A stretch of 33,995 bases of DNA from JBDGRJ01 sp042218115 (GCA_042218115.1 JBDGRJ010000007.1:1-33995); one strand, 5' to 3'; shown: positions 22,047 through 30,327, counted from the stretch's first letter. Translations and numbers: made by a program. Notes: generated by a model from the letters alone, not told the origin.

Positions 22047-22733
22047 CTAAGCCCCAAAGTTTCTTTGTCTGGCCTCAAAAAAATCAATCGCTTCCTGAAG
22101 GTCTTGTCCGTCAAAGGCAGGCCAAAGAGTGTCAGTAAAGTAATATTCAGCATAAGCTGCCTGCCAGATCAAAAAGTTTGATATCCTTTTCCTGCCTCCG
22201 GTCCTTATCAATAGATCTACAGGGGGCAGATCTGAAGTGTCCAGAAAGTTTTGAAATTTTTCTTCATCTAATTCTTCAGGATTAACACCTTCTTCAATTA
22301 TTCTTTTTGCAGCTCTGGTAATTTCATCTCGGCCGCCGTAATTAAAGGCAGAAGTAAGAACCAAACTATCGTTACCTTCGGTTTCTTTTTCGGCCTTCTC
22401 GATTACCTGCCTGGTTTGATTTGGAATCTCGTCTAAGTTTCCAATAGTATTAAACTTAACCCCTTTCTCCAACAGCTCATCTAAGCTTTCTATAAATCTC
22501 TCCACTAATGAAAACAGATGATTAATCTCCCTCTCACTTCTTTTTTCTAAATTTTCAGTCGATAAAGCAAACACAGTTAAGTAAGAAATATCCTTATCCA
22601 AAACTGATCGACCTACTTGTTTCAGATTTTTACCCCCCTCCGTATGTCCTTTTAGTTTTGGTAAACCGTTATTTTCAGCCCAACGCCGATTGCCGTCCAT
22701 TATAATAGCTAAATGTTCTAGTTTATTGCTCAT
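22047..22733 (-). CDS. uppS: Undecaprenyl diphosphate synthase (cis-prenyltransferase)
   Basis: Builds the C55 isoprenoid carrier for wall and glycan synthesis from isopentenyl and farnesyl diphosphate. Protein of 228 residues from ATG 22733 (MSNKLEHLAIIMDGNRRWA); the frame runs further upstream but the motif position fixes this start. IIMDGNRRWA (10-19) carries the catalytic Asp. FALSTENLEKR, NYGGRDEI and DLLIRTGGRKRISNFLIWQ follow; the last usually reads RTSGE, so Ser-Gly-Glu is Gly-Gly-Arg here. The C-terminal EYYFTDTLWPAF is normal. It has its own promoter, divergent from tRNA-Leu. Confidence 0.93.
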   Translation of the reverse strand: MSNKLEHLAIIMDGNRRWAENNGLPKLKGHTEGGKNLKQVGRSVLDKDISYLTVFALSTENLEKRSEREINHLFSLVERFIESLDELLEKGVKFNTIGNLDEIPNQTRQVIEKAEKETEGNDSLVLTSAFNYGGRDEITRAAKRIIEEGVNPEELDEEKFQNFLDTSDLPPVDLLIRTGGRKRISNFLIWQAAYAEYYFTDTLWPAFDGQDLQEAIDFFEARQRNFGA

Positions 22734-22760
22734 TTTTGGTTTATTTATATAGCAGTAATA

Positions 22761-22789
22761 AATATAACCCAATAAGTTGAAAAAAGCAA
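22761..22789 (-). promoter_or_regulatory. uppS promoter
   Basis: Minus strand TTGCTT (22784-22789), 17-nt spacer, TATATT (22761-22766). It overlaps the oppositely directed tRNA-Leu promoter at 22777-22805, so the two could compete for polymerase. Confidence 0.6.
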
Positions 22790-22805
22790 GTTAGTATGCT
22801 ACAAT
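22777..22805 (+). promoter_or_regulatory. tRNA-Leu promoter
   Basis: TTGAAA (22777-22782), 17-nt spacer, TACAAT (22800-22805), about 13 nt before the tRNA. Confidence 0.7.
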
Positions 22806-22817
22806 TTCAGCCGTATT

Positions 22818-22901
22818 GCCGTGGTGGTGGAATTAGGTAGACACGGGGGATTTAAGATCCTCTGGGCTTTGCCCGTGCGGGTTCGATTCCCGCCCACGGC
22901 A
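22818..22901 (+). tRNA. tRNA-Leu (anticodon TAA)
   Basis: Class II cloverleaf with long variable arm. Acceptor GCCGTGG/CCACGGC, anticodon stem GGGGA/TCCTC with loop TTTAAGA (TAA at 22853-22855), T arm GCGGG/CCCGC with loop TTCGATT, discriminator A at 22901. CCA is not encoded. Confidence 0.96.
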
Positions 22902-22906
22902 CTTAT

Positions 22907-22979
22907 TGTGGATAAAACTGTTGGTAACTACCCTCTAATGTGGATAATTCACGGGTCTATCCACAGTTTTTGTGAATAA
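22907..22979. promoter_or_regulatory. Cluster of four DnaA-box-like sites, also a terminator-like hairpin
   Basis: TGTGGATAA at 22907-22915 and 22939-22947 are perfect DnaA boxes. CTATCCACA at 22957-22965 is an inverted box with one mismatch, and TGTGAATAA at 22971-22979 is another. The middle two form the stem TGTGGATA/TATCCACA followed by GTTTTTG, which could also terminate the tRNA-Leu transcript. The site is about 8 kb from dnaA. Confidence 0.65.
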
Positions 22980-23024
22980 TGACTCCAAGGAGGTAATTCT
23001 ATTATCAACAAAAAAATAATAAAA

Positions 23025-23053
23025 TTGTGAAAAAAATCTAACTTTCATATAAT
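23025..23053 (+). promoter_or_regulatory. Promoter of the DksA-like/lspA/comM operon
   Basis: TTGTGA (23025-23030), exactly 17 nt, TATAAT (23048-23053), with about 20 nt of leader and no Shine-Dalgarno before the ATG at 23081. Confidence 0.68.
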
Positions 23054-23080
23054 TAAGATAATTACTAACCAAAAAATACA

Positions 23081-23317
23081 ATGCCAGATAAAGACACTGA
23101 AGAGTTAAAACAAGAAAAAAAGCTAATAATGAAAGAGTTAATCGAAAAAGCGGAATACAGTCCCCACTTAGAAGAAAAAATAAAAGCAAAATTCGAAGAT
23201 TTGGGAGACGAGGTGGATGATAGTGTGCACGAAGTAGAACAAATGGAAGTAGACACCACTATTGTACCTATATTATTTGACAGACTAGAAGAGATAAACA
23301 AAAAACTGAATCAATAA
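23081..23317 (+). CDS. DksA/TraR-like coiled-coil protein lacking the zinc finger
   Basis: Protein of 78 residues, acidic and helical. The sequence LEEKIKAKFEDLGDEVDDSV, then an acidic stretch and LFDRLEEINKKLNQ, resembles the part of DksA/TraR proteins just before the C4 zinc finger. The frame stops exactly where that finger (CxxCG) would begin. DksA-like genes often stand upstream of lspA in other bacteria, which supports the reading; lspA starts 3 nt downstream. It could be a shortened regulator of RNA polymerase or an unrelated small coiled coil. Similarity was judged by eye. Confidence 0.5.
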   Translation: MPDKDTEELKQEKKLIMKELIEKAEYSPHLEEKIKAKFEDLGDEVDDSVHEVEQMEVDTTIVPILFDRLEEINKKLNQ

Positions 23318-23320
23318 TAA

Positions 23321-23755
23321 ATGAAGTTCAGTCGGGAGGCACATTATTTTTTAGGAGCTGGCGCTGTTTTATTAGCCTTTGACCAGCTTCTTAAGTTTTT
23401 CGCTCGCAGCAATAGTGATTTCAATTATTATCTCTATCGTCCTTGGTTGGGTTGGGAGTACTTTGAAAATACGGGGATCGCATTCGGATTGTCGGTGCCG
23501 ACTTGGCTGCTCATTATTTTAACCCCGGTAATCTTAATACTTTTTCTGCACCTATTTTTGACCGAAAACTTTGTAGATAAACTTGCCATTCTAGTCTTCT
23601 TAATCCCGGGTGCACTGTCAAATTTCATTGATCGTGTCCTATTTGGAGTAACTATAGATTATATTCGTATCTTTACATCTCTTTTAAACTTAGCCGACTT
23701 TTTTATTGTCTTGGGTATATCTTTACTAATCTTTAGAAATTTTAAACAAGAATAA
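23321..23755 (+). CDS. lspA: Lipoprotein signal peptidase (signal peptidase II)
   Basis: Membrane aspartyl protease that cleaves lipoprotein signal peptides before the lipidated Cys. Protein of 144 residues with four hydrophobic segments. Motifs: AFDQLLKFF (19-27), FENTGIAFGL (about 48-57), PGALSNFIDRV with the first catalytic Asp, and LLNLADFFIVLG with the second. Length is typical. Its stop codon is directly followed by the ATG of the ComM-type gene. The solute-binding lipoprotein at 17387-18766 is an expected substrate. Confidence 0.94.
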   Translation: MKFSREAHYFLGAGAVLLAFDQLLKFFARSNSDFNYYLYRPWLGWEYFENTGIAFGLSVPTWLLIILTPVILILFLHLFLTENFVDKLAILVFLIPGALSNFIDRVLFGVTIDYIRIFTSLLNLADFFIVLGISLLIFRNFKQE

Positions 23756-25279
23756 ATGTTTTTCGATTTAAAATCGGCTGCGGTCGTGGGGCTTAAATCT
23801 CGCCCGGTTTCTATAGAGGTGGATATCTCAGGCAGTTGGCCCGCCTTTCAGATTATTGGACTACCAAATACTGCTGTACAGGAGGCCAAAGAAAGAATAA
23901 GGGTAGCATGGAAAAACAGTGGTTTCTCTTTCCCAAACAATAAAAGAATAATAATTAACCTTGCGCCGGCAGATATTCGCAAGCAGGGCACAGCTTTTGA
24001 TCTTCCAATGGCTATAGGTCTTTTTTTAGCAGAAAATGATTTGGATATAGATTTATCTGATAGTTTGTTTATTGGTGAGCTAGCTTTGGACGGCAAAGTA
24101 AGACACACAAGTGGTGTACTGCCGATAGCTATATTTGCTAAAGAGAATAATATAAACAATTTATTCGTACCTGAGAAAAACGCCCAAGAAGCAGCTATTA
24201 TTAAAGGAGTCTCTGTATATCCAATAAAAAACCTAAAACAGATCCTAGATCACATACAAGGAAAAGAGAAAATAGAACCAATAAAATGCAATAATCAAAA
24301 AGAACTATTGGAATACAGTGACTCACACGATGTGGAAATATCACAAATTAAAGGTCAAAGTTTTGCTAAAAGAGCCCTCGAGATAGCAGCCAGTGGAAAT
24401 CACAACATCCTCTTAAATGGCCCTCCAGGTGCCGGTAAGACCATGCTAGCCAAATCATTTCCATCAATCCTGCCTAAACTCTCTTTTGACGAAGCTATAG
24501 AGGTAAGCAAAGTATACTCGGTAGCTGATGAGCTACCTGAGGATAAACCAATAATTACAAAAAGGAGGTTCAGGTCTCCTCACCACTCCTCCAGCTCATC
24601 TTCTCTAGTAGGGGGAGGAAGAATTCCTTCTCCGGGAGAAATATCGTTAGCTCATAAGGGTGTATTGTTTTTAGATGAGTTCCCCGAATTTCCCAGAGAA
24701 GCGATAGAAAACTTAAGACAACCTCTCGAAGAGGGCAGAATCACCATTTCACGAACTGAGAGCAGACACACATTTCCAGCTGATTTTATCCTCATAGCCA
24801 GCCAAAACCCATGTCCGTGCGGTTTTGCTACAGACTCAGAACAATCATGCAGCTGCACCCCCGGTCAAATTAAAAGATATAACAAAAAAGTTAGCGGACC
24901 AATTAAAGACAGAATAGATATATACGTAGAGGTATCCAGGGTCAAATATGACAAACTAACACAAGAAAAAAAGACGGAAAAATCAAAAGAAGTAAGGAAA
25001 AGGGTAGAGCGAGCTCGAGCCAGACAAACAAAAAGATTTGAACAAGAAGACTACAGAACCAACAGTCAGATGTCTAACAAAGACATAAAGGAATATTGCC
25101 AAGTCGGAGAACAATCCGATCAACTACTAGAGCAAGCTGTTAATAAAATGAATTTATCAGCCCGAGGCTATCATCGTGTATTAAAATTAGCTCGCACTAT
25201 AGCTGACCTAGAGCAGTCAGAAGATATAGAAACCCCGCATGTTGCTGAAGCATTACAATACCGAGAAAATAAATCTTAA
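23756..25279 (+). CDS. comM: ComM/YifB-family AAA+ ATPase (Mg-chelatase-like)
   Basis: Protein of 507 residues. N-terminal Lon-protease-like domain (about 1-165; SIEVDISGSWPAFQIIGLPN, RIIINLAPADIRKQGTAFDL), AAA+ domain with Walker A NGPPGAGKTMLA (about 222-233) and Walker B GVLFLDEF, sensor region QNPCPCGF with the Cys-rich CSCTPGQI, and a C-terminal Mg-chelatase-type lid (LSARGYHRVLKLARTIADL). In Vibrio and Haemophilus ComM is a helicase driving branch migration during natural transformation; a role in DNA uptake recombination here is an inference. Converges on the M23 peptidase with 8 nt between stops. Confidence 0.94.
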   Translation: MFFDLKSAAVVGLKSRPVSIEVDISGSWPAFQIIGLPNTAVQEAKERIRVAWKNSGFSFPNNKRIIINLAPADIRKQGTAFDLPMAIGLFLAENDLDIDLSDSLFIGELALDGKVRHTSGVLPIAIFAKENNINNLFVPEKNAQEAAIIKGVSVYPIKNLKQILDHIQGKEKIEPIKCNNQKELLEYSDSHDVEISQIKGQSFAKRALEIAASGNHNILLNGPPGAGKTMLAKSFPSILPKLSFDEAIEVSKVYSVADELPEDKPIITKRRFRSPHHSSSSSSLVGGGRIPSPGEISLAHKGVLFLDEFPEFPREAIENLRQPLEEGRITISRTESRHTFPADFILIASQNPCPCGFATDSEQSCSCTPGQIKRYNKKVSGPIKDRIDIYVEVSRVKYDKLTQEKKTEKSKEVRKRVERARARQTKRFEQEDYRTNSQMSNKDIKEYCQVGEQSDQLLEQAVNKMNLSARGYHRVLKLARTIADLEQSEDIETPHVAEALQYRENKS

Positions 25280-25287
25280 CATGAAGA

Positions 25288-26697
25288 TTACCTAATATAT
25301 TTTAGCGGGTTCTCTCTTTGTCCTCTAACTCGAACCTCAAAGTGAATATGAGGTCCGGTTGAACGGCCGGTAGAGCCCATGAGGGCTACAGTGTCTCCCT
25401 GAGTAACCCTTTCACCTCTATTTGCTAATAGACGATAAGCATGAGCATATAAGGTCCTCACACCTCTGCCGTGGTCTATTACCACATAACACCCATAACC
25501 ACCATTCCAGCCGCAGCTTGATTTTACCACTCGCCCGGATTTGGAAGCCAAAAGAGAGGTGCCTCTAGGACCAGCAATATCCAGACCTGTATGTCTCCAA
25601 CCGAAATACTGAGTAATGGTATGTACGGTAGTAGGCCAGATGAAGCTAGAACCTGCAGGAGTAGAGACGGATGGAGGAGAGGCTGCTATATCATCAAAAG
25701 AATCCTCTACTCGGGGTTGAGTTTGTGTCTGTGTCGATGGCTCCGTCTGGGTTTGTTGTGTGTCCGATGATCTGTCTTTTTCCCCGTGAGGTATTATCAA
25801 TTTTTGACCGGGTTGAATACTAGATCCGGTTTCAAGATTATTATAATCTATTATTTCTTCCACTTCAGCATCATATTTGTTTGCAATACCAGCCAGAGTA
25901 TCACCGGATGTAACTTGATGCAAGACACCCGAAACAGGTAAAATCTTTAGTTTATCTCCGGGTCTAATATAAGAGTTATAAGTTAGATCATTAGCCCATA
26001 AAATCGTCTTATTAGTGACACCAAATCTATCTGCTATACTACCGATAACATCGCCCGGTTTGACAGTATATTCTACGATCTTTTCTCGTTGCGCACTTTT
26101 TGTAGTTCCAGTAGCAGTAGTTGTATAGCTTCTATCTATTTCTGTACCCGGAGGTATTGAGGCACGAATGAGTGCAGTACCGCCAATATTCATCTTGGTT
26201 AAGTTTCTAGTGCTCAAATTCAAGGAAACAGAACCAAAATCTTTAGAGGCTACCGCTCCTTGTCTCCACCGAGGTGATATACCTGTGGTAGGTAAAGTTC
26301 TTCTTTTTACTCTTTCAATTTCAAAGTTTTGCTCCCCAGGACCAACTATCGAATAAAGTATTGTTTTTCTTCCCGCTATGGAGGTGACATCTTTATTGTA
26401 TAACTTACTATGGGGAACACTTATTAAAACAGCAGCAACTAAAAATAACAATTGTAATGTGCTCCTTTTACCTAAAATTCCAACAACACCTTTATCAGAA
26501 GCCAGCTTTAATTTCTCCAGCCACTTATCAATTCTCAGCTGCCATTTATAGAAACGAAAACCAAGCGTAGTTCGGATCAAATCGGCCAAAGACTCAACCA
26601 AGGCCCAAAAAACACCAAACAGCCAAAATACCCCTCTTTTTATATAACCTAACCCTCTAAATAATAATATAATTGTCTTATATAACAGTGTTTTCAT
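25288..26697 (-). CDS. M23 peptidase with two LysM domains
   Basis: Cell-wall hydrolase of 469 residues from the ATG at 26697 (MKTLLYKTIILLF); the longer frame to a TTG at 26739 would lie inside the promoter. Order: basic and hydrophobic N-terminus with a likely membrane anchor at about 80-100 (STLQLLFLVAAVLISV), an extracytoplasmic region, two LysM domains (YTVKPGDVIGSIADRFGVTN; HQVTSGDTLAGIANKYDAEV), a Gln/Thr linker, and the LytM/M23 domain with HTGLDIA, DHGRGVRTLYAHAY and GPHIHFEV. The zinc-site residues are complete, so it should be active on peptidoglycan cross-bridges. Confidence 0.93.
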   Translation of the reverse strand: MKTLLYKTIILLFRGLGYIKRGVFWLFGVFWALVESLADLIRTTLGFRFYKWQLRIDKWLEKLKLASDKGVVGILGKRSTLQLLFLVAAVLISVPHSKLYNKDVTSIAGRKTILYSIVGPGEQNFEIERVKRRTLPTTGISPRWRQGAVASKDFGSVSLNLSTRNLTKMNIGGTALIRASIPPGTEIDRSYTTTATGTTKSAQREKIVEYTVKPGDVIGSIADRFGVTNKTILWANDLTYNSYIRPGDKLKILPVSGVLHQVTSGDTLAGIANKYDAEVEEIIDYNNLETGSSIQPGQKLIIPHGEKDRSSDTQQTQTEPSTQTQTQPRVEDSFDDIAASPPSVSTPAGSSFIWPTTVHTITQYFGWRHTGLDIAGPRGTSLLASKSGRVVKSSCGWNGGYGCYVVIDHGRGVRTLYAHAYRLLANRGERVTQGDTVALMGSTGRSTGPHIHFEVRVRGQRENPLKYIR

Positions 26698-26710
26698 ATA
26701 CAATTTCAGT

Positions 26711-26739
26711 ATTATCAATAAATTTCGTTGTTTTGTCAA
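26711..26739 (-). promoter_or_regulatory. Promoter of the M23 peptidase gene
   Basis: Minus strand TTGACA (26734-26739), exactly 17 nt, GATAAT (26711-26716). The start of transcription would fall within about 7-8 nt of the ATG at 26697, so the mRNA is probably near leaderless. Confidence 0.72.
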
Positions 26740-26885
26740 AAATTAAAGCTATAATAATGAGAAGATAATATATTTAGAAAGACAAAGAATATTCTCAAGA
26801 CCGAAACCTTCAGCTTATCTGAATAATGAAACTAGGATATATTCAACTCAATAAAATAACACTTCAACAACCTCAAAAATATACT

Positions 26886-26914
26886 TTGACAATCTCTTCT
26901 TTTCCTGTTATAAT
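26886..26914 (+). promoter_or_regulatory. Consensus promoter of tig
   Basis: TTGACA (26886-26891), exactly 17 nt, TATAAT (26909-26914): a perfect match to the sigma-70 consensus. It fixes the tig start at 26949, since a start at 26826 would lie upstream of the promoter. Confidence 0.88.
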
Positions 26915-26948
26915 TAGCCCGAACTTATCTAAATTAACCAAAAATAAA

Positions 26949-28256
26949 ATGGATTACACCATTAATGAGCTGGATGGATCAGAGGTGGAAATAGAGATAA
27001 AAGTCCAGCCAGACGAGTATGAGGGAGACATGGAACGAGCGGCCGAAAGAATCTCCAAAGAAGTTGATATTGACGGATTCAGACAAGGTAACGCACCCTA
27101 CAGGATAGTAAAAAATGAAGTGGGCGAAATGAAGATAATGCAAGAAGCAATACAAACCATCGCCCAAAGAACTTATGTTCAAGTTCTAAAACAAGAAAAC
27201 ATAGACAGTATAGGGTCGCCTGAAGTAGATGTAGATAAGATGGCGCCAGGAAACGAAGTTCAGTTCACTGCTACCGTAGCTACAATGCCAGATATAGAAT
27301 TGGCAGATCCTACAGAGGTCGAGGTAAAAAAAGAAACCAAAGAAGTGAGAGATGAGGATGTACAAGACTCAATAGACAGTTTGAGAAAAATGCACGCTGA
27401 AGAAGAAAAAAAAACTGGACCCGCTGAAGGAGACGATAAGCTAGTTTTGGATATGAACATGTCAGTAGATGGGGTTCCTGTAGAAGGCGGACAAGCAAAA
27501 GATTACCAAGTATACCTAGATCAAGATGAGCAGCACATCCCTGGGTTCAACGAACAAGTAGAAGGAATGGAGGCCGGAGATGAGAAAGAGTTCAGCCTGG
27601 ACTTTCCGGAAAATCATTACCAGCAAAACTTAGCCGGAAAGACGGTAGACTTCAATGTCTCAGTAAATGAAGTCTACAGCCAAGAATTGCCAGAATTAGA
27701 TGAAGAGTTTGCTAAAAAAATGGGACAAGAAAGTGTGGAGGATGTAAAAAATCTAATCAGAGAAAACCTTAAACAAGAAGCTAAAAAGAAAGAAGAGCAA
27801 CAATTCGAGGTAAAACTACTAAATAGAATGGTAGAAGAGTCAGAATTCGGAGACATACCGGAGGTTCTTGTAGACGCAGAAAGACAAAAAATGTTTGAGG
27901 AACTGAAAAATGACTTGGACAAAAATGGAGTTACAATTGAGGAGTATCTCGAGGATATCAAAAAAACAGAAGAAGAGCTGCTAGAAGGTTTTACCGATCA
28001 AGCCACAAAAAGGGCTAAAACAGCTTTAATCTCCAGAAAGTTAGCTGAAAAACACGAAGAATTGCAACCTACCCAAGAAGAGATAGAAGAAGAGATAGAC
28101 AGAATAAGGGAGGCAAACCAAAATAACGAAGAAATAGAAGAGAGATTACAAAGTCAGGAAGTAAGAGGATCAATCGCTACTACGGTTCAAAACAGAAAAG
28201 TGATAGACTGGCTTAAAGATCAAGTAGAAGTTAAAGAAGTAGAATCTGAAGAATAA
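26949..28256 (+). CDS. tig: Trigger factor
   Basis: Ribosome-bound chaperone that meets nascent chains at the exit tunnel. Protein of 435 residues from ATG 26949 (MDYTINELDGSEVEIEIKV). The ribosome-docking motif, normally GFRKGKAP, reads GFRQGNAP near residue 37. A FKBP-like PPIase segment follows (about 150-240; EEEKKTGPAEGDDKLVLDM, IPGFNEQVEGMEAGDEKEF), then the helical C-terminal arms, very rich in Glu and Lys. Length matches the family. The leader from the consensus promoter is about 28 nt with no Shine-Dalgarno. A clear terminator follows. Confidence 0.95.
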   Translation: MDYTINELDGSEVEIEIKVQPDEYEGDMERAAERISKEVDIDGFRQGNAPYRIVKNEVGEMKIMQEAIQTIAQRTYVQVLKQENIDSIGSPEVDVDKMAPGNEVQFTATVATMPDIELADPTEVEVKKETKEVRDEDVQDSIDSLRKMHAEEEKKTGPAEGDDKLVLDMNMSVDGVPVEGGQAKDYQVYLDQDEQHIPGFNEQVEGMEAGDEKEFSLDFPENHYQQNLAGKTVDFNVSVNEVYSQELPELDEEFAKKMGQESVEDVKNLIRENLKQEAKKKEEQQFEVKLLNRMVEESEFGDIPEVLVDAERQKMFEELKNDLDKNGVTIEEYLEDIKKTEEELLEGFTDQATKRAKTALISRKLAEKHEELQPTQEEIEEEIDRIREANQNNEEIEERLQSQEVRGSIATTVQNRKVIDWLKDQVEVKEVESEE

Positions 28257-28276
28257 AAAAACAAAAAATAACACCT

Positions 28277-28300
28277 AACCCGCCGAGAGGCGGGTTTTTT
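28277..28300 (+). terminator. Rho-independent terminator after tig
   Basis: AACCCGCC (28277-28284), GAGA loop, GGCGGGTT (28289-28296), T run to 28300. The T run overlaps the stop codon of the convergent DUF167 gene, and the same hairpin may serve the minus strand. Confidence 0.9.
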
Positions 28301-28523
28301 ACTTTATTAAAACTGTTTTTCTTCTACTAGTCCTTCCTCTCTTTATTTTTACTCTAGAAGTATCGATCTCAAATTTTTCGGACAACAACTCTTTCAGTTG
28401 CTCATTTGCCTCTCCGCCCGAAGGTGATGCAGTCAAATTCACCTTAACCGTACCATCAGCCATCTCACTAATATTTACTTGAGACGAGTTAGGATTTACT
28501 TTTACTTGTATGGTTTTACTCAT
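28299..28523 (-). CDS. DUF167 (YggU-type) small protein
   Basis: Protein of 74 residues with the DUF167 pattern: IQVKVNPNSSQ at the N-terminus, VKVNLTASPSGGEANEQLKE in the middle (typically LxAPPvdGkAN), and VKIKRGRTSRRKTVLI at the end. Function of the family is not settled. Last gene of the dnaN-rnpA-yidD run, starting 3 nt after the yidD stop. Its stop codon sits in the terminator of tig. Confidence 0.88.
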   Translation of the reverse strand: MSKTIQVKVNPNSSQVNISEMADGTVKVNLTASPSGGEANEQLKELLSEKFEIDTSRVKIKRGRTSRRKTVLIK

Positions 28524-28526
28524 ATT

Positions 28527-28796
28527 TTACTCAACATTATCCACACCTCCATCACTCCATGGATTGCATCTCATAACCCTCCAAATACAGCTAAGACCCC
28601 CCTTAATCACCCCCTTTTTCTTGATAGATTTTTTGCAATACTCACTGCAAGTAGGGTAAAACTTACAATATCCGTGAGGGTAAAACTTGTCCGACCAAAA
28701 GCTGTGATCGGGTGAAAATATTTTTTGATATAAATGTAAAACAAATAAAATTATCTTTCGGGGAAGAATTACAATTTTTTTAATTATTTTTTTCAT
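28527..28796 (-). CDS. yidD: Membrane protein insertion efficiency factor YidD
   Basis: Small inner-membrane-associated protein that aids YidC-dependent insertion. Protein of 89 residues. Signature parts: a basic amphipathic N-terminus (KKIVILPRKIILFVLHLYQ), then YPHGYCKFYPTCSEYCKKSI with the conserved Cys, then GGLSCIWRVMRCNPW. Its ATG overlaps the rnpA stop (ATGA), so the two are translationally coupled. The usual partner yidC is not adjacent here. Confidence 0.95.
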   Translation of the reverse strand: MKKIIKKIVILPRKIILFVLHLYQKIFSPDHSFWSDKFYPHGYCKFYPTCSEYCKKSIKKKGVIKGGLSCIWRVMRCNPWSDGGVDNVE

Positions 28797-29167
28797 TCTA
28801 TTACCCCTATCTTGGTTAAGATCGACTTCAGCTCTTGTTTAATTTTATTAAAATCACTCTCTAAAATAGATTTTTTGGCCATAATTGCCACTAAAAAACC
28901 TTTGTTTAGTTCGAACTCATCAAGTAGTTCTTTAGTCGCCTCTCTGATCTGTCTTTTCTTTCTATTTCTGACGGTTGCCTTATTACTAATATCGGTACTT
29001 ACCACAAAACCGATCTTCAAATCATCTTCTTTAAATCTATCTGGGTGCTGATAAAGGTCAATAGACCAATACTTAACATCCACTACCGAACCAGATTCAA
29101 ACTGGCCTTTATCAAATAAAATATCGAAGTTACGCTCTTTTTTTAGTCTAAACCTCTCGGGTATCAC
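28793..29167 (-). CDS. rnpA: Ribonuclease P protein component
   Basis: Protein subunit of RNase P, which trims tRNA 5' ends. Protein of 124 residues. The RNA-binding RNR-type motif is ATVRNRKKRQIREA (about 71-84), with the N-terminal RLKKERNFDILFDKGQ and central KIGFVVSTDISNKA. It starts 5 nt after the dnaN stop. rpmH, normally directly before rnpA, is not present in the gap. Confidence 0.95.
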   Translation of the reverse strand: MIPERFRLKKERNFDILFDKGQFESGSVVDVKYWSIDLYQHPDRFKEDDLKIGFVVSTDISNKATVRNRKKRQIREATKELLDEFELNKGFLVAIMAKKSILESDFNKIKQELKSILTKIGVIE

Positions 29168-29172
29168 CTTAT

Positions 29173-30294
29173 TTATTCACGTATAGGCATTACTATGTAC
29201 TTGTAATCGTCTTTACCTACTTCCTTAAATAAACAAGGGGAGTTGCTGCCATTCATCTTCAACTCTACCTCTTCTTGCATATTCTGCAACCCATCCAGAA
29301 CATAACGATGATTAAGCAAAATAGAGTCATTTTCTCCGGTAATATCTGCTTCCAAATGGTCTTCATGCTCCCCTTTTTGTGTACTATCAGAGGATATCTG
29401 AATACTGAAATCCGAAGAGTTAAGCTGAAAATTAACAGAATTAACCCCAGCAGTTGTGAATAAGCTGGCTGCTCTGATTTTTTGAATCATTATATCCACG
29501 GGGAACTCAGCTTCAGAAGAAAATGAGTCCGGTATAATCTCAGCATAATCAGGATAATCACCTTCTATAAGCCTGGAGGTAAGCTCAAAATTACCATACC
29601 TCATTATCATCTGATTTTCATTGAAGGAAATTCTGACCTGAGACTCGTCCGTCTGACCTTGTGCATTTGAGATTAGGCGTGCAATCTCGCCAGCAGTAGA
29701 ACCGGGAACTATACACTCAATCTCATCCTTACCTTGAGCCACGGACATCTTTTTTTCTGCCAACCGATAAGAGTCTGTTGCTGCAAGTACCAGACCATCA
29801 TGACTTTCAGTAAAGAAACCAAAATAAATACCAGAAAGTTCTGGTCTAATCTCATTTTGTGCTACCGCTATTTCGGTATTCTTAATAGATTGACGAAATG
29901 GCTCAGCCAACAGTGAATATGAGTACTCCTCTTCTACCTCTGGTATTACAGGGTATTCATCGGGATCTTCTCCTTTTATTTTAGTACTAGAAGTACCACA
30001 AGTTACGGACAGCTCACTACCTTCAAGTTCTATCTCGACTTTTTCATCTGATAGTAAGTGTACATAATCCTTAAGTGTACTTGCCGGTACTGTAAATTCA
30101 CCTTCTTGTTGTACTTTAGCTCTAAATGTTGACTTGACAGTCAACTCTAAGTTCGTAGCCGTAAGCTCAACTTTACTCTCTTCAGCTTTAATCAAAATGT
30201 TTTTGAGTATAGGTAGGTTGGGATTTTTATCAACCACCCCGGTTACTTGATCAAGTGAGTTTGCTAAATTTTCTCGTGTACAGGTTAGTTTCAT
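29173..30294 (-). CDS. dnaN: DNA polymerase III beta subunit (sliding clamp)
   Basis: Ring-shaped processivity clamp of the replicase. Protein of 373 residues, typical length, beginning MKLTCTRENLANSLDQV. Recognisable parts: NPNLPILKNILIKAE, ELTATNLELTVKSTF, GIYFGF, ATDSYRLAEKKM, and the end YKYIVMPIRE, whose M-P-I/V-R element is the typical clamp C-terminus. Located after dnaA on the same strand with a 242-nt gap that may be part of the origin. Confidence 0.97.
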   Translation of the reverse strand: MKLTCTRENLANSLDQVTGVVDKNPNLPILKNILIKAEESKVELTATNLELTVKSTFRAKVQQEGEFTVPASTLKDYVHLLSDEKVEIELEGSELSVTCGTSSTKIKGEDPDEYPVIPEVEEEYSYSLLAEPFRQSIKNTEIAVAQNEIRPELSGIYFGFFTESHDGLVLAATDSYRLAEKKMSVAQGKDEIECIVPGSTAGEIARLISNAQGQTDESQVRISFNENQMIMRYGNFELTSRLIEGDYPDYAEIIPDSFSSEAEFPVDIMIQKIRAASLFTTAGVNSVNFQLNSSDFSIQISSDSTQKGEHEDHLEADITGENDSILLNHRYVLDGLQNMQEEVELKMNGSNSPCLFKEVGKDDYKYIVMPIRE

Positions 30295-30327
30295 TTAATT
30301 ATTGTTATTTATTTTTTTTACTTTAAG

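Noticed and set aside
22981..22993. Strong ribosome-binding site AAGGAGGT
   Set aside because: No start codon or open frame follows within range; it is part of a CTCCAAGGAG palindrome in a noncoding gap.
26826..26948. N-terminal extension of trigger factor
   Set aside because: The perfect promoter at 26886-26914 lies inside it, and the family start matches the ATG at 26949.
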